A DNA stretch of 64,000 nt, taken from contig NZ_NPKN01000001.1 of assembly GCF_008329435.1 (NCBI RefSeq), positions 1-64,000 of the forward strand, given 5' to 3'. The notes beneath the pieces are model-generated. The model saw only the letters and a list, made by a program, of their open reading frames with translations, ran no database searches and was not told the DNA's origin. This DNA comes from Rhodanobacter sp. T12-5 (GTDB lineage Bacteria; Pseudomonadota; Gammaproteobacteria; Xanthomonadales; Rhodanobacteraceae). A program made the translations under genes and the position numbers. Shown one piece after another: positions 1 to 9,888 of the stretch; position 1 is the stretch's first letter; each line of letters starts with the position of its first letter.

Positions 1-66
1 GAAGTGAAACGCGCATGCGCCGATGGTAGTGTGGCTTTGCCATGCAAGAGTAGGTCACCGCCAGGG
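1..66 (+). rRNA. rrf: 5S ribosomal RNA, 3' part (5' end outside window)
   Basis: The first ~66 bases match the 3' half of gammaproteobacterial 5S rRNA, with the conserved GCGCCGATGGTAGTGTGG block and the terminal GTAGGTCACCGCCAGG. The 5' half lies before the window, so an rRNA operon probably ends here. A strong hairpin terminator follows at 83-113. The exact 3' end (about 66) is estimated from family alignment. Confidence 0.9.
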
Positions 67-82
67 GCTTTATCCTGAAACA

Positions 83-113
83 CCCTCACCGGCAACGGTG
101 GGGGTTTTTCTTT
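83..113 (+). terminator. rRNA operon terminator, copy 1
   Basis: A 9-bp stem (83-91 with 96-104, one G-U pair) is closed by a GCAA tetraloop and followed by TTTTTCTTT. This is a textbook intrinsic terminator directly after 5S rRNA. Confidence 0.93.
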
Positions 114-187
114 GCCTGGCGTTTGCGAGGGGCGACCGCAGGTCGCGACCCGCAACAGGTCACCGCCAGGGGCTTTATCCTGAAACA

Positions 188-218
188 CCCTCACCGGCAA
201 CGGTGGGGGTTTTTCTTT
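188..218 (+). terminator. rRNA operon terminator, copy 2
   Basis: It has the same 9-bp stem, GCAA loop and T tract as copy 1, displaced by exactly 105 bp. Confidence 0.9.
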
Positions 219-292
219 ACCTGGCGTATGCGAGGGGCGACCGCACGTCGCGACCCGCAACAGGTCACCGCCAGGGGCTTTATCCTGAAACA

Positions 293-323
293 CCCTCATC
301 GGCAACGGTGGGGGTTTTTCTTT
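293..323 (+). terminator. rRNA operon terminator, copy 3
   Basis: Third copy. One C-to-T change in the left arm (CCCTCATCG) turns a C-G pair into U-G, so the stem is kept. Nothing else is recognised between this copy and the rhomboid gene at 484. Confidence 0.9.
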
Positions 324-483
324 GCCTGGCGTTTGCGGGGCGACCGCACGTCGCGACCCGTAACACCACTTCTCGTCGATGAGGCGTACGAAGGGAGGAC
401 TCGCGGAGCAGCAACGTTACATGCCGGCGATAGCCAGACGGCAGCTTCTCCCGGGTCCTGCATTTGCTAGCAGGCAGGCACGG

Positions 484-1245
484 ATGACATTCGACGCCAG
501 CACGCAATCATCGCCTATGATGTCGTGCGCGCCACCGATGGCGTCCGAGGGGGAGCGGCTCTTGTTTGTTCATGTCGAAACACGCCGCCGCCCCCGCTGG
601 CATTGGGCCACCTTGCTGGTGGTGACGTTATGTGTGCTGTGCTTTGTTGGTTTGGCACTTACGCCGCCACCCCAACGAATCTCGTTTTTGCTGGAATGGG
701 GAACCGTGCCGGCAAACATTTTCGATCCGCATGCACCATTGCTGCCGCAATTGACCGATACGGCGTTGCTGCGATTGTTTACGGCGTTGTTCATCCATGT
801 CACATGGCTGCACCTGCTCAGCAATCTGTTGTTCCTGGTGATCTTCGGTTTGCCGGGAGAGCGGGCCCTGGGTTCGCTGCGCTTCCTGTTGCTGTTTGTG
901 ATCGGGGGAATCGTGGCGAACCTGATCGGCGCGTTGTCGCTGACAGGTGTTCGCCTGCCGATCATCGGTTGCAGTGGCGCCGTGTCGGCCGTGGTAGGCA
1001 CTTATGTGGCGTTGTTCCCCCGCGCCAGGCTCGGACTGGTTCTTCCGCTTGGGCTGTATCTCGAGTTCGTGCGAGTGCCGGCGTTCCTGCTTATCGGTAT
1101 CTGGGTGTTGTTGCAGTTGCTGTTCAGCTACGCGGGGCCGAGCTACGGCGCCTACGTGTGGTGGGCACACATCGGTGGATTCCTGTTCGGGCTGATATTT
1201 GCGCTGTTTTCGCGCGGTGCAATCGCCCGCCGCCTGCGCGGCTGA
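484..1245 (+). CDS. Rhomboid family intramembrane serine protease
   Basis: The 253-aa product has six or so hydrophobic segments after a ~40-residue cytosolic N-terminus. It carries the rhomboid signature: H110-x3-N114 in an early helix, the nucleophile motif GCSG (S164), and the partner histidine in WWAHIGG (H229). Members cleave transmembrane segments of membrane proteins inside the inner membrane; the substrate cannot be told from sequence. The start is uncertain. ATG 484 follows a weak purine stretch (GCAGGCACGG), and ATGs at 517, 520 and 538 are also possible; the frame is open upstream to 379. The gene sits alone between the 5S terminators and a convergent amidotransferase gene 12 bp away. 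Confidence 0.88.
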   Translation: MTFDASTQSSPMMSCAPPMASEGERLLFVHVETRRRPRWHWATLLVVTLCVLCFVGLALTPPPQRISFLLEWGTVPANIFDPHAPLLPQLTDTALLRLFTALFIHVTWLHLLSNLLFLVIFGLPGERALGSLRFLLLFVIGGIVANLIGALSLTGVRLPIIGCSGAVSAVVGTYVALFPRARLGLVLPLGLYLEFVRVPAFLLIGIWVLLQLLFSYAGPSYGAYVWWAHIGGFLFGLIFALFSRGAIARRLRG

Positions 1246-1257
1246 GCACGCAGAAAC

Positions 1258-1986
1258 TCAGTTGGCGAGCAGGTGCCAGCCATGGCGCCGCGAAAACTGG
1301 CGCAGCAGGCGACGTGCAAAGGGCGTTGCCGCCACGGCGCGGAAAACCTCTTTCGGATCGCTGCCCTCACGTTGCATATCCACGTGCTTGCGCCTGATGT
1401 AGCCCCGCATGACTTCGGCGTTGAACTCGGGATGGAATTGCGTACTCACGGCGGCAGGGCCATATCGCAGCAACTGGTGCGGGTCGCGTGCAGAACGCGC
1501 CAACACGGCAGATTCCGGCGGAGCCTCGACCACGGATTGTTCGTGCGTGGTATGGGCGCGAAAGCCGCCGGCCACCGAGTGCAACAACGGATCGTGCGAT
1601 CCTGCCTCCAGCACTTCGATGGGCAACGTGCCGATTTCGCGTCCTCCGTGCAGATAGTCGACGCGTCCGCCCAGCGCATGCGCCATCAATTGATGGCCGT
1701 AGCAAACACCGAACAACGGCAATTCGACGTCCATCGCGTTGCGTATCCATCCGGCGGTGCGTTCGCTCCACGGAATCCGCTCGGTGACCATGGCCGCCGA
1801 GCCGGTGATCATCGCGCCGGCGACTTCATGGGGCGGCGGCAGCTTGTCGCCTGCAGCGACATCGATGACCTTCAGTTGCTGCGGCAACAATCCCGAGCCC
1901 AGTCGGAACCAATGGGGAAAATCGCCATGGCGGGCACGGATGGCGTCCGGCGCACGGCCGGTGCGGATGATCAATACGGGTTTCAT
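1258..1986 (-). CDS. Class I glutamine amidotransferase (GuaA-like GATase domain protein)
   Basis: This 242-aa protein is a free-standing triad glutamine amidotransferase. The nucleophile elbow is GVCYGHQ (C95), and the His-Glu pair is in STQFHPEFN (H185, E187). Such proteins hydrolyse glutamine and pass ammonia to an acceptor; some members act on gamma-glutamyl compounds. No synthetase domain is fused, so the acceptor is unknown. It is convergent with the rhomboid gene and lies 30 bp downstream of the GspE-like ATPase gene on the same strand, so the two may be co-transcribed. The N-terminus MKPVLIIRTG fits the first beta-strand of the fold, which supports the ATG at 1986. Confidence 0.88.
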   Translation of the reverse strand: MKPVLIIRTGRAPDAIRARHGDFPHWFRLGSGLLPQQLKVIDVAAGDKLPPPHEVAGAMITGSAAMVTERIPWSERTAGWIRNAMDVELPLFGVCYGHQLMAHALGGRVDYLHGGREIGTLPIEVLEAGSHDPLLHSVAGGFRAHTTHEQSVVEAPPESAVLARSARDPHQLLRYGPAAVSTQFHPEFNAEVMRGYIRRKHVDMQREGSDPKEVFRAVAATPFARRLLRQFSRRHGWHLLAN

Positions 1987-2016
1987 GGGAGGTGATTTCG
2001 TGCGGAATGGACGTCT

Positions 2017-3837
2017 TTACGGCCGAGTATCGTCGAATGCCTCGATCGGGGGTAACACGGTGAGGATTTCCTGCACGGTAGTCAATCCCGCAGCCACCTG
2101 GTCGGCGGCGGAGATGCGCAGGGGCCGCATGCCCTCGGACAGTGCGGCCTGGCCGAACCCGCCGAGATCGAGCTGGGCGGAGATCAGCCCGCGCAAACGC
2201 GGTGACAGTTTCATCATCTCGTAGATGCCGGTGCGTCCCATGAAGCCGGTATTGCGACACTCCAGGCAACCCACCGGCTGGAACACTTCGGGCGGCAGCG
2301 GAATGTCCCAGCCATGGGTCAGAACCGTCCATGCCTGCGGATCCTGCGTCGTCGCCTGCTTGCAATGCGGGCACAGCGTGCGCACCAGGCGCTGTGCGAC
2401 CACGCCGGTCAGCGTCGACTGGATCAGGTAATGCGGCACGCCCAGATCGAGCAGGCGGGTGACTGCGCTCGGCGCATCGTTGGTGTGCAGGGTAGACAAC
2501 ACGAGGTGGCCGGTGAGCGATGCCTGCACCGCCATCTGGGCGGTTTCAAGGTCACGGATCTCGCCGACCATGATGATGTCGGGATCCTGGCGCAGCAGCG
2601 TTCTTACGCCGGCGGCGAAGTCCAGATCGATCGCCGCATGCACCTGCATCTGGTTGAACTCGGGCGAGACCATCTCGATCGGGTCTTCCACCGTGCAGAC
2701 GTTGAGTTCCGGCGTGGCCAGATGTTTCAGGGTGGAATACAGCGTGGTGGTCTTGCCCGAGCCGGTCGGGCCGGTGACCAGCACGATGCCGTGCGGACGC
2801 TCGACCATGACGCGCCAGTTCGCCGCTTCGCCGGGGGAAAAGCCGAGTTGGGCAAAGTCCTTGACCACCAGGTCCGGATCGAAGATGCGCATCACCACCT
2901 TTTCGCCGAAGGCGGTGGGCATGTTCGAGATGCGCAGCTCGACCTCGCGGCCGGAGGACGAGCGCGTCTTGATGCGACCGTCCTGCGGCCGGCGCTTCTC
3001 GGCCACATCCATGCGCGCCAGGATCTTGATGCGGGCAGTCACGGCGGTCATCACCGGCGTCGGCAGCTCGAACACCTTGTGCATGACGCCGTCGATACGA
3101 AAACGGATATGTCCGGTCTCGCGACGGGGTTCCAGATGGATGTCCGAGGCACGCTGCTCGAACGCATATTGCAGAAGCCAGTCGACGATATGCACCACGT
3201 GACGATCGTCCGCACCGACCTCGCCGCTCTTGCCCAGCTCCACCAACTGCTCGAAGTTGAGGATGGCCGACGAGCTGTCGTTGCCGGTCTTCGCATCCTG
3301 GGCCAACTGGATCGAGCGCTGGACGCCGTAGAATTCCTGCAGGTAACGGTTGATATCGATCGGACTGGACACCACCCGCCGCACATCGCGTCGCAGCATC
3401 TGTGCCAGATCGCTCGCCCAGTCCGCTTCGAAAGGTTCGCAGGTAGCGAAGGTCACTTCGCCGGGAGCGGAGCCCACCGGAAGGATCCTGTGGCGCTTGG
3501 CATAGGCGTGGCTTACGACCTGGGTGACCGAGGCGGCATTGATCTTCATCGGATCAATTTTCAGATAGGGCAGCCCGGCGTGCTGGGCCAGCCATTCGGT
3601 CAGCGCCTCCAGTTTCAGTGGCCGCCCAGGCTCGCGCTGGTTGGCCAGCTTGGCATTGGCGATCAGCACCAGGGGGTGCAGCTCCACGGTGCTGCGCCCG
3701 GCGCGCGAGCCCATGCGGACCTGCTTGGCATCCTCCGCCAGCAGGTACCCGTCGACCACCAGCGCGGCCAGCAGGTCGTCCAGCTCCAACCGGCCACGGC
3801 GGCCGAGCAGCGATGCGATTTGTGGTGAGGCGGCCAT
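2017..3837 (-). CDS. GspE/PilB-family secretion or pilus assembly ATPase
   Basis: The 606-aa product has an N-terminal GspE-type domain (about 1-170) and a C-terminal hexameric ATPase domain. Walker A is GPTGSGKT (356-363), the Walker B region is [10 protein letters not shown], and a His box occurs in STLHTNDA. A four-cysteine zinc module (CPHC...CLEC) is typical of GspE/PilB. Such ATPases drive type II secretion or type IV pilus assembly from the cytoplasmic face. No pseudopilin, GspF or secretin gene is nearby, so the partner machine is elsewhere. The ATG at 3837 is preferred over an upstream ATG (3891) because GGGGGAT lies about 9 bases before it. It is divergent from glyQ. Confidence 0.9.
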   Translation of the reverse strand: MAASPQIASLLGRRGRLELDDLLAALVVDGYLLAEDAKQVRMGSRAGRSTVELHPLVLIANAKLANQREPGRPLKLEALTEWLAQHAGLPYLKIDPMKINAASVTQVVSHAYAKRHRILPVGSAPGEVTFATCEPFEADWASDLAQMLRRDVRRVVSSPIDINRYLQEFYGVQRSIQLAQDAKTGNDSSSAILNFEQLVELGKSGEVGADDRHVVHIVDWLLQYAFEQRASDIHLEPRRETGHIRFRIDGVMHKVFELPTPVMTAVTARIKILARMDVAEKRRPQDGRIKTRSSSGREVELRISNMPTAFGEKVVMRIFDPDLVVKDFAQLGFSPGEAANWRVMVERPHGIVLVTGPTGSGKTTTLYSTLKHLATPELNVCTVEDPIEMVSPEFNQMQVHAAIDLDFAAGVRTLLRQDPDIIMVGEIRDLETAQMAVQASLTGHLVLSTLHTNDAPSAVTRLLDLGVPHYLIQSTLTGVVAQRLVRTLCPHCKQATTQDPQAWTVLTHGWDIPLPPEVFQPVGCLECRNTGFMGRTGIYEMMKLSPRLRGLISAQLDLGGFGQAALSEGMRPLRISAADQVAAGLTTVQEILTVLPPIEAFDDTRP

Positions 3838-3935
3838 CCGGATGTATCCCCCATCGTGCTTCTTGCCGGCCGAAAATCGGTGGAAAAGCAAGCTGCAGCT
3901 ATACTAACGCGCTTTACCCAAGGTCACGGAAAGCC

Positions 3936-4859
3936 ATGTCCGCGCGCACCTTCCAGGATGTGATCCAGACCCTCAACCGCTACTGGGCGGCGCAGGGCTG
4001 TGTGCTGTTGCAATCGCTCGATACCGAGGTCGGTGCCGGTACGTTCCATCCCGCCACCTTTTTGCGCTCGCTCGGCCCCGAACCCTGGGCCGCCGCCTAC
4101 GTGCAGCCGTCGCGCCGGCCCACCGACGGTCGTTATGGCGAGAACCCGAACCGGCTGCAGCATTACTACCAGTACCAGGTGGTGATGAAGCCGAATCCGG
4201 AGAACATTCTCGACCTCTACATCGGCTCGCTGAAGGAGCTCGGTCTCGATCCGCTGGTGCATGACCTGCGCTTCGTCGAAGACAACTGGGAATCGCCGAC
4301 GCTGGGTGCCTGGGGCTTGGGTTGGGAGGTCTGGCTGAACGGCATGGAAGTGACCCAGTTCACCTACTTCCAGCAGGCCGGGGGGCTCGAATGCCGCCCG
4401 GTCACCGGCGAGATCACCTACGGACTGGAACGGCTGGCGATGTACCTGCAGAACGTGGACAACGTCTACGACCTGATCTGGACCGACGGCCCGCGCGGCA
4501 TCGTGACCTACGGCGACGTATTCCTGCAGAACGAGATCGAACAAAGCACGTACAACTTCGAACATGCCAACGTGCCGGAACTGCTGCGCTGGTTCGACGT
4601 GTGCGAAACCACGGCCAATCAGCTGATCGCCGCGAACCTGCCATTGCCGGCCTACGAGCAAGTGATGAAAGCCAGCCACACCTTCAACCTGCTCGATGCG
4701 CGCCGCGCCATCAGCGTGACCGAGCGCCAGCGCTACATACTGCGCGTGCGCACGCTGTCGCGCGGCGTGGCCGAGACCTATGTGGCGCAGCGCGAGAAGC
4801 TCGGTTTTCCTGGCCTGAAGCAAATGCCTGCCACAAGCAGCAGGGAGCAGGCCGCATGA
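3936..4859 (+). CDS. glyQ: Glycine--tRNA ligase alpha subunit
   Basis: The 307-aa class II aminoacyl-tRNA synthetase alpha chain begins [17 protein letters not shown], the family's highly conserved start. It makes glycyl-AMP and charges tRNA-Gly together with the beta subunit (alpha2-beta2 enzyme). Length agrees with other bacterial GlyQ proteins (about 300 aa). The stop overlaps the glyS start as ATGA, which implies translational coupling of the two subunits. AAGG lies a few bases before the ATG. Confidence 0.98.
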   Translation: MSARTFQDVIQTLNRYWAAQGCVLLQSLDTEVGAGTFHPATFLRSLGPEPWAAAYVQPSRRPTDGRYGENPNRLQHYYQYQVVMKPNPENILDLYIGSLKELGLDPLVHDLRFVEDNWESPTLGAWGLGWEVWLNGMEVTQFTYFQQAGGLECRPVTGEITYGLERLAMYLQNVDNVYDLIWTDGPRGIVTYGDVFLQNEIEQSTYNFEHANVPELLRWFDVCETTANQLIAANLPLPAYEQVMKASHTFNLLDARRAISVTERQRYILRVRTLSRGVAETYVAQREKLGFPGLKQMPATSSREQAA

Positions 4860-7003
4860 GCGCCGCCAAGTCGCTGCTGATCGAGCTGGGCACCGAGGAG
4901 TTGCCGCCGAAGGCACTGGACGAACTGTCCTCGGCTTTCCTGCGCGGCATTTGCGATGGGCTGGCCAAGCGCGGCGTCGATGCCGCGCTGGACGAGGCCC
5001 GTGCCTATGCGTCGCCGCGCCGGCTTGCCGTACATATTCCTGGCGTGAGCGCCGCCCAGCCCGAACAGGCGATCGAACGCCGGGGCCCGGCGCTGGCCGC
5101 GGCGCTCGATGCAGATGGTCAGCCATCCAAGGCATTGCGCGGCTTTGCGCAGTCCTGCGGAGTTGATGTCGAGCAGCTTGAAAAACTCGAAACCGACAAG
5201 GGTGCGTGGTTCGTCTGGCGCACGCTCAAGCCGGGCCAGCCGGTGGCGGCACTGCTGCCGGAAATCATCGACGAGGCGCTGAAGGCGCTGCCGATCCCGC
5301 GGCCGATGCGCTGGGCCGACCACGACTACAGTTTCGTGCGTCCGGTGCACTGGCTGGTGATCCTGCACGGTGCCGAGATCGTCGATGGCGAAGTGCTGGG
5401 TCTGCGCAGCGGCCGCAAGTCGCGCGGCCATCGGTTCATGCATCCGCAACCGGTGCACGTGGCCGATGCGGACGGGTGGCTGGATGCGATGCGTGCCGCC
5501 AACGTGCTCGCCGATCCGGTCGAGCGGCGTGAGCGCATCCGCGATCAGATCGAACAACTGGCCGAGTCGACCGGTGGTGTGCCACAGCTGGACGACGCCT
5601 TGCTGGATGAATTGGCCAACCTCACCGAATGGCCGGTGGCGATCGCCTGCACGTTCGAGCGCGAATTCCTCGAGGTGCCGCCAGAAGCGCTGGTCACCAC
5701 CATGGTGGCGAACCAGAAATTCGTGCCGGTGTTCGACGCCGACGGCCAGCTGACCGAGCACTTCATCGGCATCGCGAACATCCAGAGCAAGGATCCGAGC
5801 GAGATCCGCAGAGGTTACGAGCGGGTGATCCGGCCGCGCTTCGCCGACGCCAAGTTCTTCTGGGACGAGGACCTGAAGACGCCGCTGGCCAGCTATCAGG
5901 AACAGCTCAAGAGCGTCACCTACCAGCAGGCGCTGGGCAGTCTGTGGGACAAGAGCGTGCGCGTGGCCGAACTGGCACGGATCATCGCCAACCGGGTCGG
6001 CGTCGATGCCGCCCTGGCGACTCGTGCCGCTGCGTTGGGCAAATGCGACCTGCTGACCCGCATGGTCGGCGAATTCCCCGAATTGCAGGGCGTGATGGGG
6101 CGCTACTGCGCCGCTCATGACGGCGAACCGGCGGGCGTGGCGGCGGCGCTGGACAGCTACTACCAGCCCCGCTTCGGTGGCGATGCGATCGCCCCCGACC
6201 GGCTCGGCCAGGTGCTGGCCGTGGCCGAACGGCTGGATACCCTGGCCGGCATTTTCGCCGTCGGCATGAAGCCCGGTGGCAACAAGGACCCGTTCGCCCT
6301 GCGTCGCGCCGCACTGGGCCTGGCGCGCACCTTGATCGAAGGCGGTCTCGAACTGGACCTGCGCGGGAGTTTTGTCGAGGCGCTGGAGTTGTTGCCGGAT
6401 GTGGCGTTGGCCGCGGGCCTGAAGCCTGGCAAGGATGGCAAACCCCCGGCATTGAACGCCGGCCAGCGGCGGGCGATCCTGCTCGACGAACTGTATGACT
6501 TCGTGCTCGATCGCCTGCGCGGCTATTACGCCGACCAGGGCTTCGACAACGCACAGTTCGAGGCGGTGCTTGCGGTGCAACCGGCCAGCCTCGCCGATTT
6601 CGATCGGCGTCTGCGCGCGGTGGCCGCGTTCGGTCGGCGTCCCGAAGCGATCAGCCTGGCCGCCGCCAACAAGCGCGTGGCCAACATCCTGCGCAAGCAG
6701 GCCGAAGAGGCTGGCGCGCCCGTCGTCGGCCATGTCGTCCACCCGGTGCACTTCGAGGCGGACGCGGAACGCGAACTCGCCGACGCGCTCGCCTCGGCGC
6801 AGAGCGATACCGCGGTGGCACTGGCCGCTGGCGACTACACCGCCGTGCTGGCCCGGTTGTCGCAATTGCAGGCGCCGGTGGATACGTTCTTCGACAGCGT
6901 GTTGGTCAATGCCGACGATCCGGCCGTGCGGGCCAACCGGCTGGCCTTGCTTGGACAGTTGAAGGCGCAGTTCAGTGCCATCGCCGATATCGCGTTGCTC
7001 TGA
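4856..7003 (+). CDS. glyS: Glycine--tRNA ligase beta subunit
   Basis: The 715-aa beta chain of tetrameric glycyl-tRNA synthetase begins [18 protein letters not shown], with the family's [12 protein letters not shown] motif. The beta subunit binds tRNA-Gly and has a C-terminal anticodon-binding/DALR-like region. The ATG shares bases with the glyQ stop (ATGA). A strong symmetrical terminator (7020-7047) starts 16 bp after the stop, so glyQS is a closed two-gene operon. Confidence 0.98.
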   Translation: MSAAKSLLIELGTEELPPKALDELSSAFLRGICDGLAKRGVDAALDEARAYASPRRLAVHIPGVSAAQPEQAIERRGPALAAALDADGQPSKALRGFAQSCGVDVEQLEKLETDKGAWFVWRTLKPGQPVAALLPEIIDEALKALPIPRPMRWADHDYSFVRPVHWLVILHGAEIVDGEVLGLRSGRKSRGHRFMHPQPVHVADADGWLDAMRAANVLADPVERRERIRDQIEQLAESTGGVPQLDDALLDELANLTEWPVAIACTFEREFLEVPPEALVTTMVANQKFVPVFDADGQLTEHFIGIANIQSKDPSEIRRGYERVIRPRFADAKFFWDEDLKTPLASYQEQLKSVTYQQALGSLWDKSVRVAELARIIANRVGVDAALATRAAALGKCDLLTRMVGEFPELQGVMGRYCAAHDGEPAGVAAALDSYYQPRFGGDAIAPDRLGQVLAVAERLDTLAGIFAVGMKPGGNKDPFALRRAALGLARTLIEGGLELDLRGSFVEALELLPDVALAAGLKPGKDGKPPALNAGQRRAILLDELYDFVLDRLRGYYADQGFDNAQFEAVLAVQPASLADFDRRLRAVAAFGRRPEAISLAAANKRVANILRKQAEEAGAPVVGHVVHPVHFEADAERELADALASAQSDTAVALAAGDYTAVLARLSQLQAPVDTFFDSVLVNADDPAVRANRLALLGQLKAQFSAIADIALL

Positions 7004-7019
7004 TGGCCCGATCTCGCGC

Positions 7020-7047
7020 AAAAAAGCAGCCAACGGGCTGCTTTTTT
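7020..7047. terminator. Bidirectional intrinsic terminator between glyS and the XRE regulator
   Basis: A perfect 12-bp stem (7020-7031 with 7036-7047) has an AACG loop. An A6 run on one side and a T6 run on the other make it work for both convergent genes. Confidence 0.93.
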
Positions 7048-7065
7048 GTTTCGTCCTGACGACGT

Positions 7066-7638
7066 TCAGGCCGTGACGCGTTCGCGTCGGATCCGTTCGT
7101 TCAACCGGTGGTTGAACGTCAGCATGGCGCTGGTGTTGACGACGGTGCCGCCTGGCCCAAGCATTTCATACAGCTCGGCGAGCAGGTCGGTATGTTTGCC
7201 CAGGTTGAGCGGGCTGTCGGCCAGGGCGAATTCGGATTGCAGTATCTGCATGGCGGTGTTCAGCCGCTGCGCGTCCACACCAGCTTCGGAAGCGGGGGGT
7301 GAGCGATGGGGTGTCGAGTTCAATCGCGCCCGTGGCCGTGACGGCGAGACGATTTCGCTGCTGTATTGATCGTCGCGCGTATTCGTCGTGGGATCGATCT
7401 GGATGGCGCCCTCGCCTGCCACCAGCCAGACCAGCGAAATGCCAAGGGTTCGCGCCAGCGTGACGCAACGCGCGCGCGAAGGGTCCGTGTTGCCATCGCG
7501 CCAGCTGCGTACCACGCCTTCGGAAAACCCGCACATGCGCGCAATTTCCGTCGCGCTGCCGACCCGCTGAATCAGCAACTTGATGCGATCGGAGAAGTTT
7601 CCACCGGGTACGGAATGGGTCGATTTGGAGATGCTCAT
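7066..7638 (-). CDS. XRE-family (phage repressor-like) transcriptional regulator
   Basis: The 190-aa protein has an N-terminal helix-turn-helix: the segment around ATEIARMCGFSEGVVRSW matches XRE/CI-type DNA-binding domains, followed by ARTLGISLVWLVAGEG, a hallmark of phage-repressor-like regulators. The C-terminal ~80 residues are predicted helical and not recognised; no LexA-type peptidase motif is seen. The start MSISKSTH at 7638 is chosen because the HTH begins soon after; the frame stays open upstream to 7800, and no good ribosome-binding site decides. It is divergent from the acyltransferase gene, with a dyad at 7736-7761 between them that could be its operator. Confidence 0.8.
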   Translation of the reverse strand: MSISKSTHSVPGGNFSDRIKLLIQRVGSATEIARMCGFSEGVVRSWRDGNTDPSRARCVTLARTLGISLVWLVAGEGAIQIDPTTNTRDDQYSSEIVSPSRPRARLNSTPHRSPPASEAGVDAQRLNTAMQILQSEFALADSPLNLGKHTDLLAELYEMLGPGGTVVNTSAMLTFNHRLNERIRRERVTA

Positions 7639-7735
7639 GACAGTGACCGCAGCGAATGAGAGCAGTGGGGTGACAGCTTGCGCAGGGTTGCGTGGAAAGT
7701 TTATCGTCAATGCCAAGGGAGGGGTTACTGAAAAC

Positions 7736-7761
7736 GGACTTCGCAAAATATTACGAAGTCC
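7736..7761. promoter_or_regulatory. Candidate operator dyad upstream of the XRE regulator
   Basis: GGACTTCG (7736-7743) and CGAAGTCC (7754-7761) form a perfect 8-bp inverted repeat around an AT-rich 10-base centre (CAAAATATTA). It lies in the 295-bp divergent region between the regulator and the MFS-acyltransferase gene. An HTH regulator site is a reasonable inference; a transcript hairpin is the alternative. Confidence 0.4.
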
Positions 7762-7933
7762 CCGCCCTTGAATCTTCGCGCATGCACCATCCGGCGCCAT
7801 CGCACCCTTGGATGCGATGGCGTGCAGAAAGTTTCACCAACGGCAGCGAGGAGCCGCTCCGACGCGCGCTGCGGTCACGGGACCAGCCGGCCAGCATCGT
7901 TTTCCTTCAGGCTTTTCCCGACAAGGTCACTGC

Positions 7934-9808
7934 ATGAGCCAATTCGCATTGCTGGGCAAGCGGCGCTTTGCACCGTTCTTCTGGACCCAGGCCCTGGGCG
8001 CCTTCAACGATAATGCGTTCCGCAACGCGCTGGTGATGCTGGTAGCGTTCCAGATGGGGCTGGGCGACCACACGGTGTCGCTTTACACCAATCTCGCGCC
8101 GGCATTGTTCATCATCCCGTTCTTCCTGTTTTCCGCCACCGCCGGCCAGCTGGCCGAAAAATACGAAAAGAGCCGGATCATCCGCTACGTGAAGCTGTTC
8201 GAGATCGGCGCGATGGCGCTGGCCGCGATCGGCTTCTACACGCATCACACGTCATTGCTGCTGGTCGTGCTGTTCCTGATGGGGTTGCACTCGGCTACGT
8301 TCGGGCCGATCAAGTACGCGATCCTGCCGCAGGCGTTGAAGCCGGGCGAGCTGGTCGGCGGCAACGGCCTGATCGAAACCGGCACCCAGCTGGCGATGCT
8401 GATCGGCATGATCGTCGGCAGTGCGTTGATGGAAATCGCCGGGCTCGGAACGCTGCTGGCGGGTGGCGTCACCATTGCCGTGGCGATCGCCGGTTATCTG
8501 GCGAGCCGGGCCATTCCGCTGGCACCGGCCACCGCGCCAGGGCTGAAGTTCAACTGGAATCCGCTCAGCGAAACCGCGCGCGTACTCCGGCTGACCCGGC
8601 AGGATCGGGCGGTGTTCAACGCGGTGCTTGGCATCTCGTGGTTCTGGTTCTTCGGCACCGTGCTGATCGCGCAGCTGCCGAACTACACCCGCATCAATCT
8701 CGGTGGCGACGGTTCGGTCAATATCCTGGTGCTGACCCTGTTTTCGATCGGCACAGGCATCGGTTCGTTGATGTGCGAGCGAATGTCCGGCCGGCGGGTC
8801 GAGGTCGGCCTGGTGCCGCTGGGCGCCTTCGGGCTGACCGCATTCGGCGTCGACCTGTTTTTCGCGCGGCCTGGTGCGGCGCTGGCGGATGGCCTGGACT
8901 GGCTGGGCTTCCTGCACTCGGCCGGCAGCTGGCGGATCGCGCTGGACCTGACCCTGATCGGCGTGTTCGCCGGTTTCTACGTGGTGCCGCTGTTCGCGTT
9001 CATCCAGAGCCGTACACCGCGCGAGCAGCTGTCGAGGGTGATCGCCGGCAACAACATCCTCAATGCTTTGCTGATCTGCTGCGCGTCCGGGTTCGGTCTG
9101 GGATTGGGCATGCTGGGGCTCGGCGTGCCGCAGATCTTCCTCGCCACCGCGCTGCTCAATGCAGTGGTGGCCGCGTACATCTTTACCCTGGTGCCCGAAT
9201 TCGTGATGCGTTTCATCACCTGGGTGCTGGTGAATACGTTGTACCGGGTGCGCACCGACGGCGCGCAGCAGATTCCCGCGGAAGGGCCGGTGCTGCTGGT
9301 ATGCAACCACGTCAGCTTCATGGACCCGCTGCTGCTGATGGCCAATCTGCGCCGGCCCGCACGCTTCGTGATGTATTACAAGATCTTCAACGTCCCGCTG
9401 TTGAGCTTCGTGTTTCGCACGGCCAAGGCGATTCCGATCGCCGGTCACAAGGAAGATCCGGCCGTGTTGCAGCGGGCCTACGATGCGATCGACGCCGCGC
9501 TGGCGGCGGGCGAGATGGTGTGCATCTTCCCCGAGGGCGCCCTGACTGGTGATGGCGAGATCGCACCGTTCCGTCCCGGGGTGGAAAAGATCCTGGCGCG
9601 CCGGCCGGTACCGGTCGTGGCGATGGCATTGCGCGGCTTGTGGGGCAGCGTGTGGAGCCGGCGCGACTCGAAACTGCGCCGCGCCCGCCTGCCGCGACGC
9701 TTTCGGGCGCGGGTGGAACTGGTGATCGATGCACCACAGGCGCAGGGACAAGTCAGCGCGGCGATGCTGGAAGCGCGGGTGCGCGAGCTGCGCGGCGTCG
9801 CGGCGTAG
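7934..9808 (+). CDS. MFS transporter fused to a PlsC-type acyltransferase (Aas/LplT-like)
   Basis: The 624-aa membrane protein has an N-terminal MFS region of about twelve TM segments (residues ~10-420; LGAFNDNAFRNAL is typical of LplT lysophospholipid flippases). A C-terminal 1-acylglycerol-phosphate acyltransferase domain follows, with NHVSFMD (the NHx4D catalytic motif) and FPEGALTGDG. In the family, LplT flips lysophospholipids inward and Aas re-acylates them; here both steps appear in one chain, without the AMP-binding acyl-ACP synthetase domain of E. coli Aas. The likely job is phospholipid repair in the inner membrane. The ATG at 7934 has AAGG about 10 bases upstream. No operon partner is apparent. 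Confidence 0.9.
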   Translation: MSQFALLGKRRFAPFFWTQALGAFNDNAFRNALVMLVAFQMGLGDHTVSLYTNLAPALFIIPFFLFSATAGQLAEKYEKSRIIRYVKLFEIGAMALAAIGFYTHHTSLLLVVLFLMGLHSATFGPIKYAILPQALKPGELVGGNGLIETGTQLAMLIGMIVGSALMEIAGLGTLLAGGVTIAVAIAGYLASRAIPLAPATAPGLKFNWNPLSETARVLRLTRQDRAVFNAVLGISWFWFFGTVLIAQLPNYTRINLGGDGSVNILVLTLFSIGTGIGSLMCERMSGRRVEVGLVPLGAFGLTAFGVDLFFARPGAALADGLDWLGFLHSAGSWRIALDLTLIGVFAGFYVVPLFAFIQSRTPREQLSRVIAGNNILNALLICCASGFGLGLGMLGLGVPQIFLATALLNAVVAAYIFTLVPEFVMRFITWVLVNTLYRVRTDGAQQIPAEGPVLLVCNHVSFMDPLLLMANLRRPARFVMYYKIFNVPLLSFVFRTAKAIPIAGHKEDPAVLQRAYDAIDAALAAGEMVCIFPEGALTGDGEIAPFRPGVEKILARRPVPVVAMALRGLWGSVWSRRDSKLRRARLPRRFRARVELVIDAPQAQGQVSAAMLEARVRELRGVAA

Positions 9809-9888
9809 GCGATTGGTCCGGTAATCGCGCCTGGGAGCAGCGGGTGCGGCCCGCTGTTCTTGTTCATCAAACCGTCGGGCAGTACCGG

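Larger units (their letters stand above)
52..364 (+). repeat. Three tandem 105-bp copies of the 5S tail plus terminator
   Basis: A unit of 105 bp is repeated at 52-156, 157-261 and 262-364. Each copy starts with the last ~15 bases of 5S rRNA (AGGTCACCGCCAGG), then a short leader, a GCAA-loop hairpin with a T tract, and a GC-rich tail ending in GTCGCGACCCG. Copies differ by only a few substitutions, and the last has a slightly shortened tail. The simplest reading is tandem duplication across the end of the rRNA operon. Confidence 0.93.

Noticed and set aside
23-470. Open frames of 115-119 codons over the 5S tail repeats
   Set aside because: They arise from the 105-bp repeat (a multiple of 3, so the frame is preserved) and run through rRNA and terminators; the peptide is simply the repeat translated.
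4778-7033. A 751-codon minus-strand open frame opposite glyS
   Set aside because: High-GC antisense shadow; glyS is conserved on the plus strand and the antisense product has no recognisable family.
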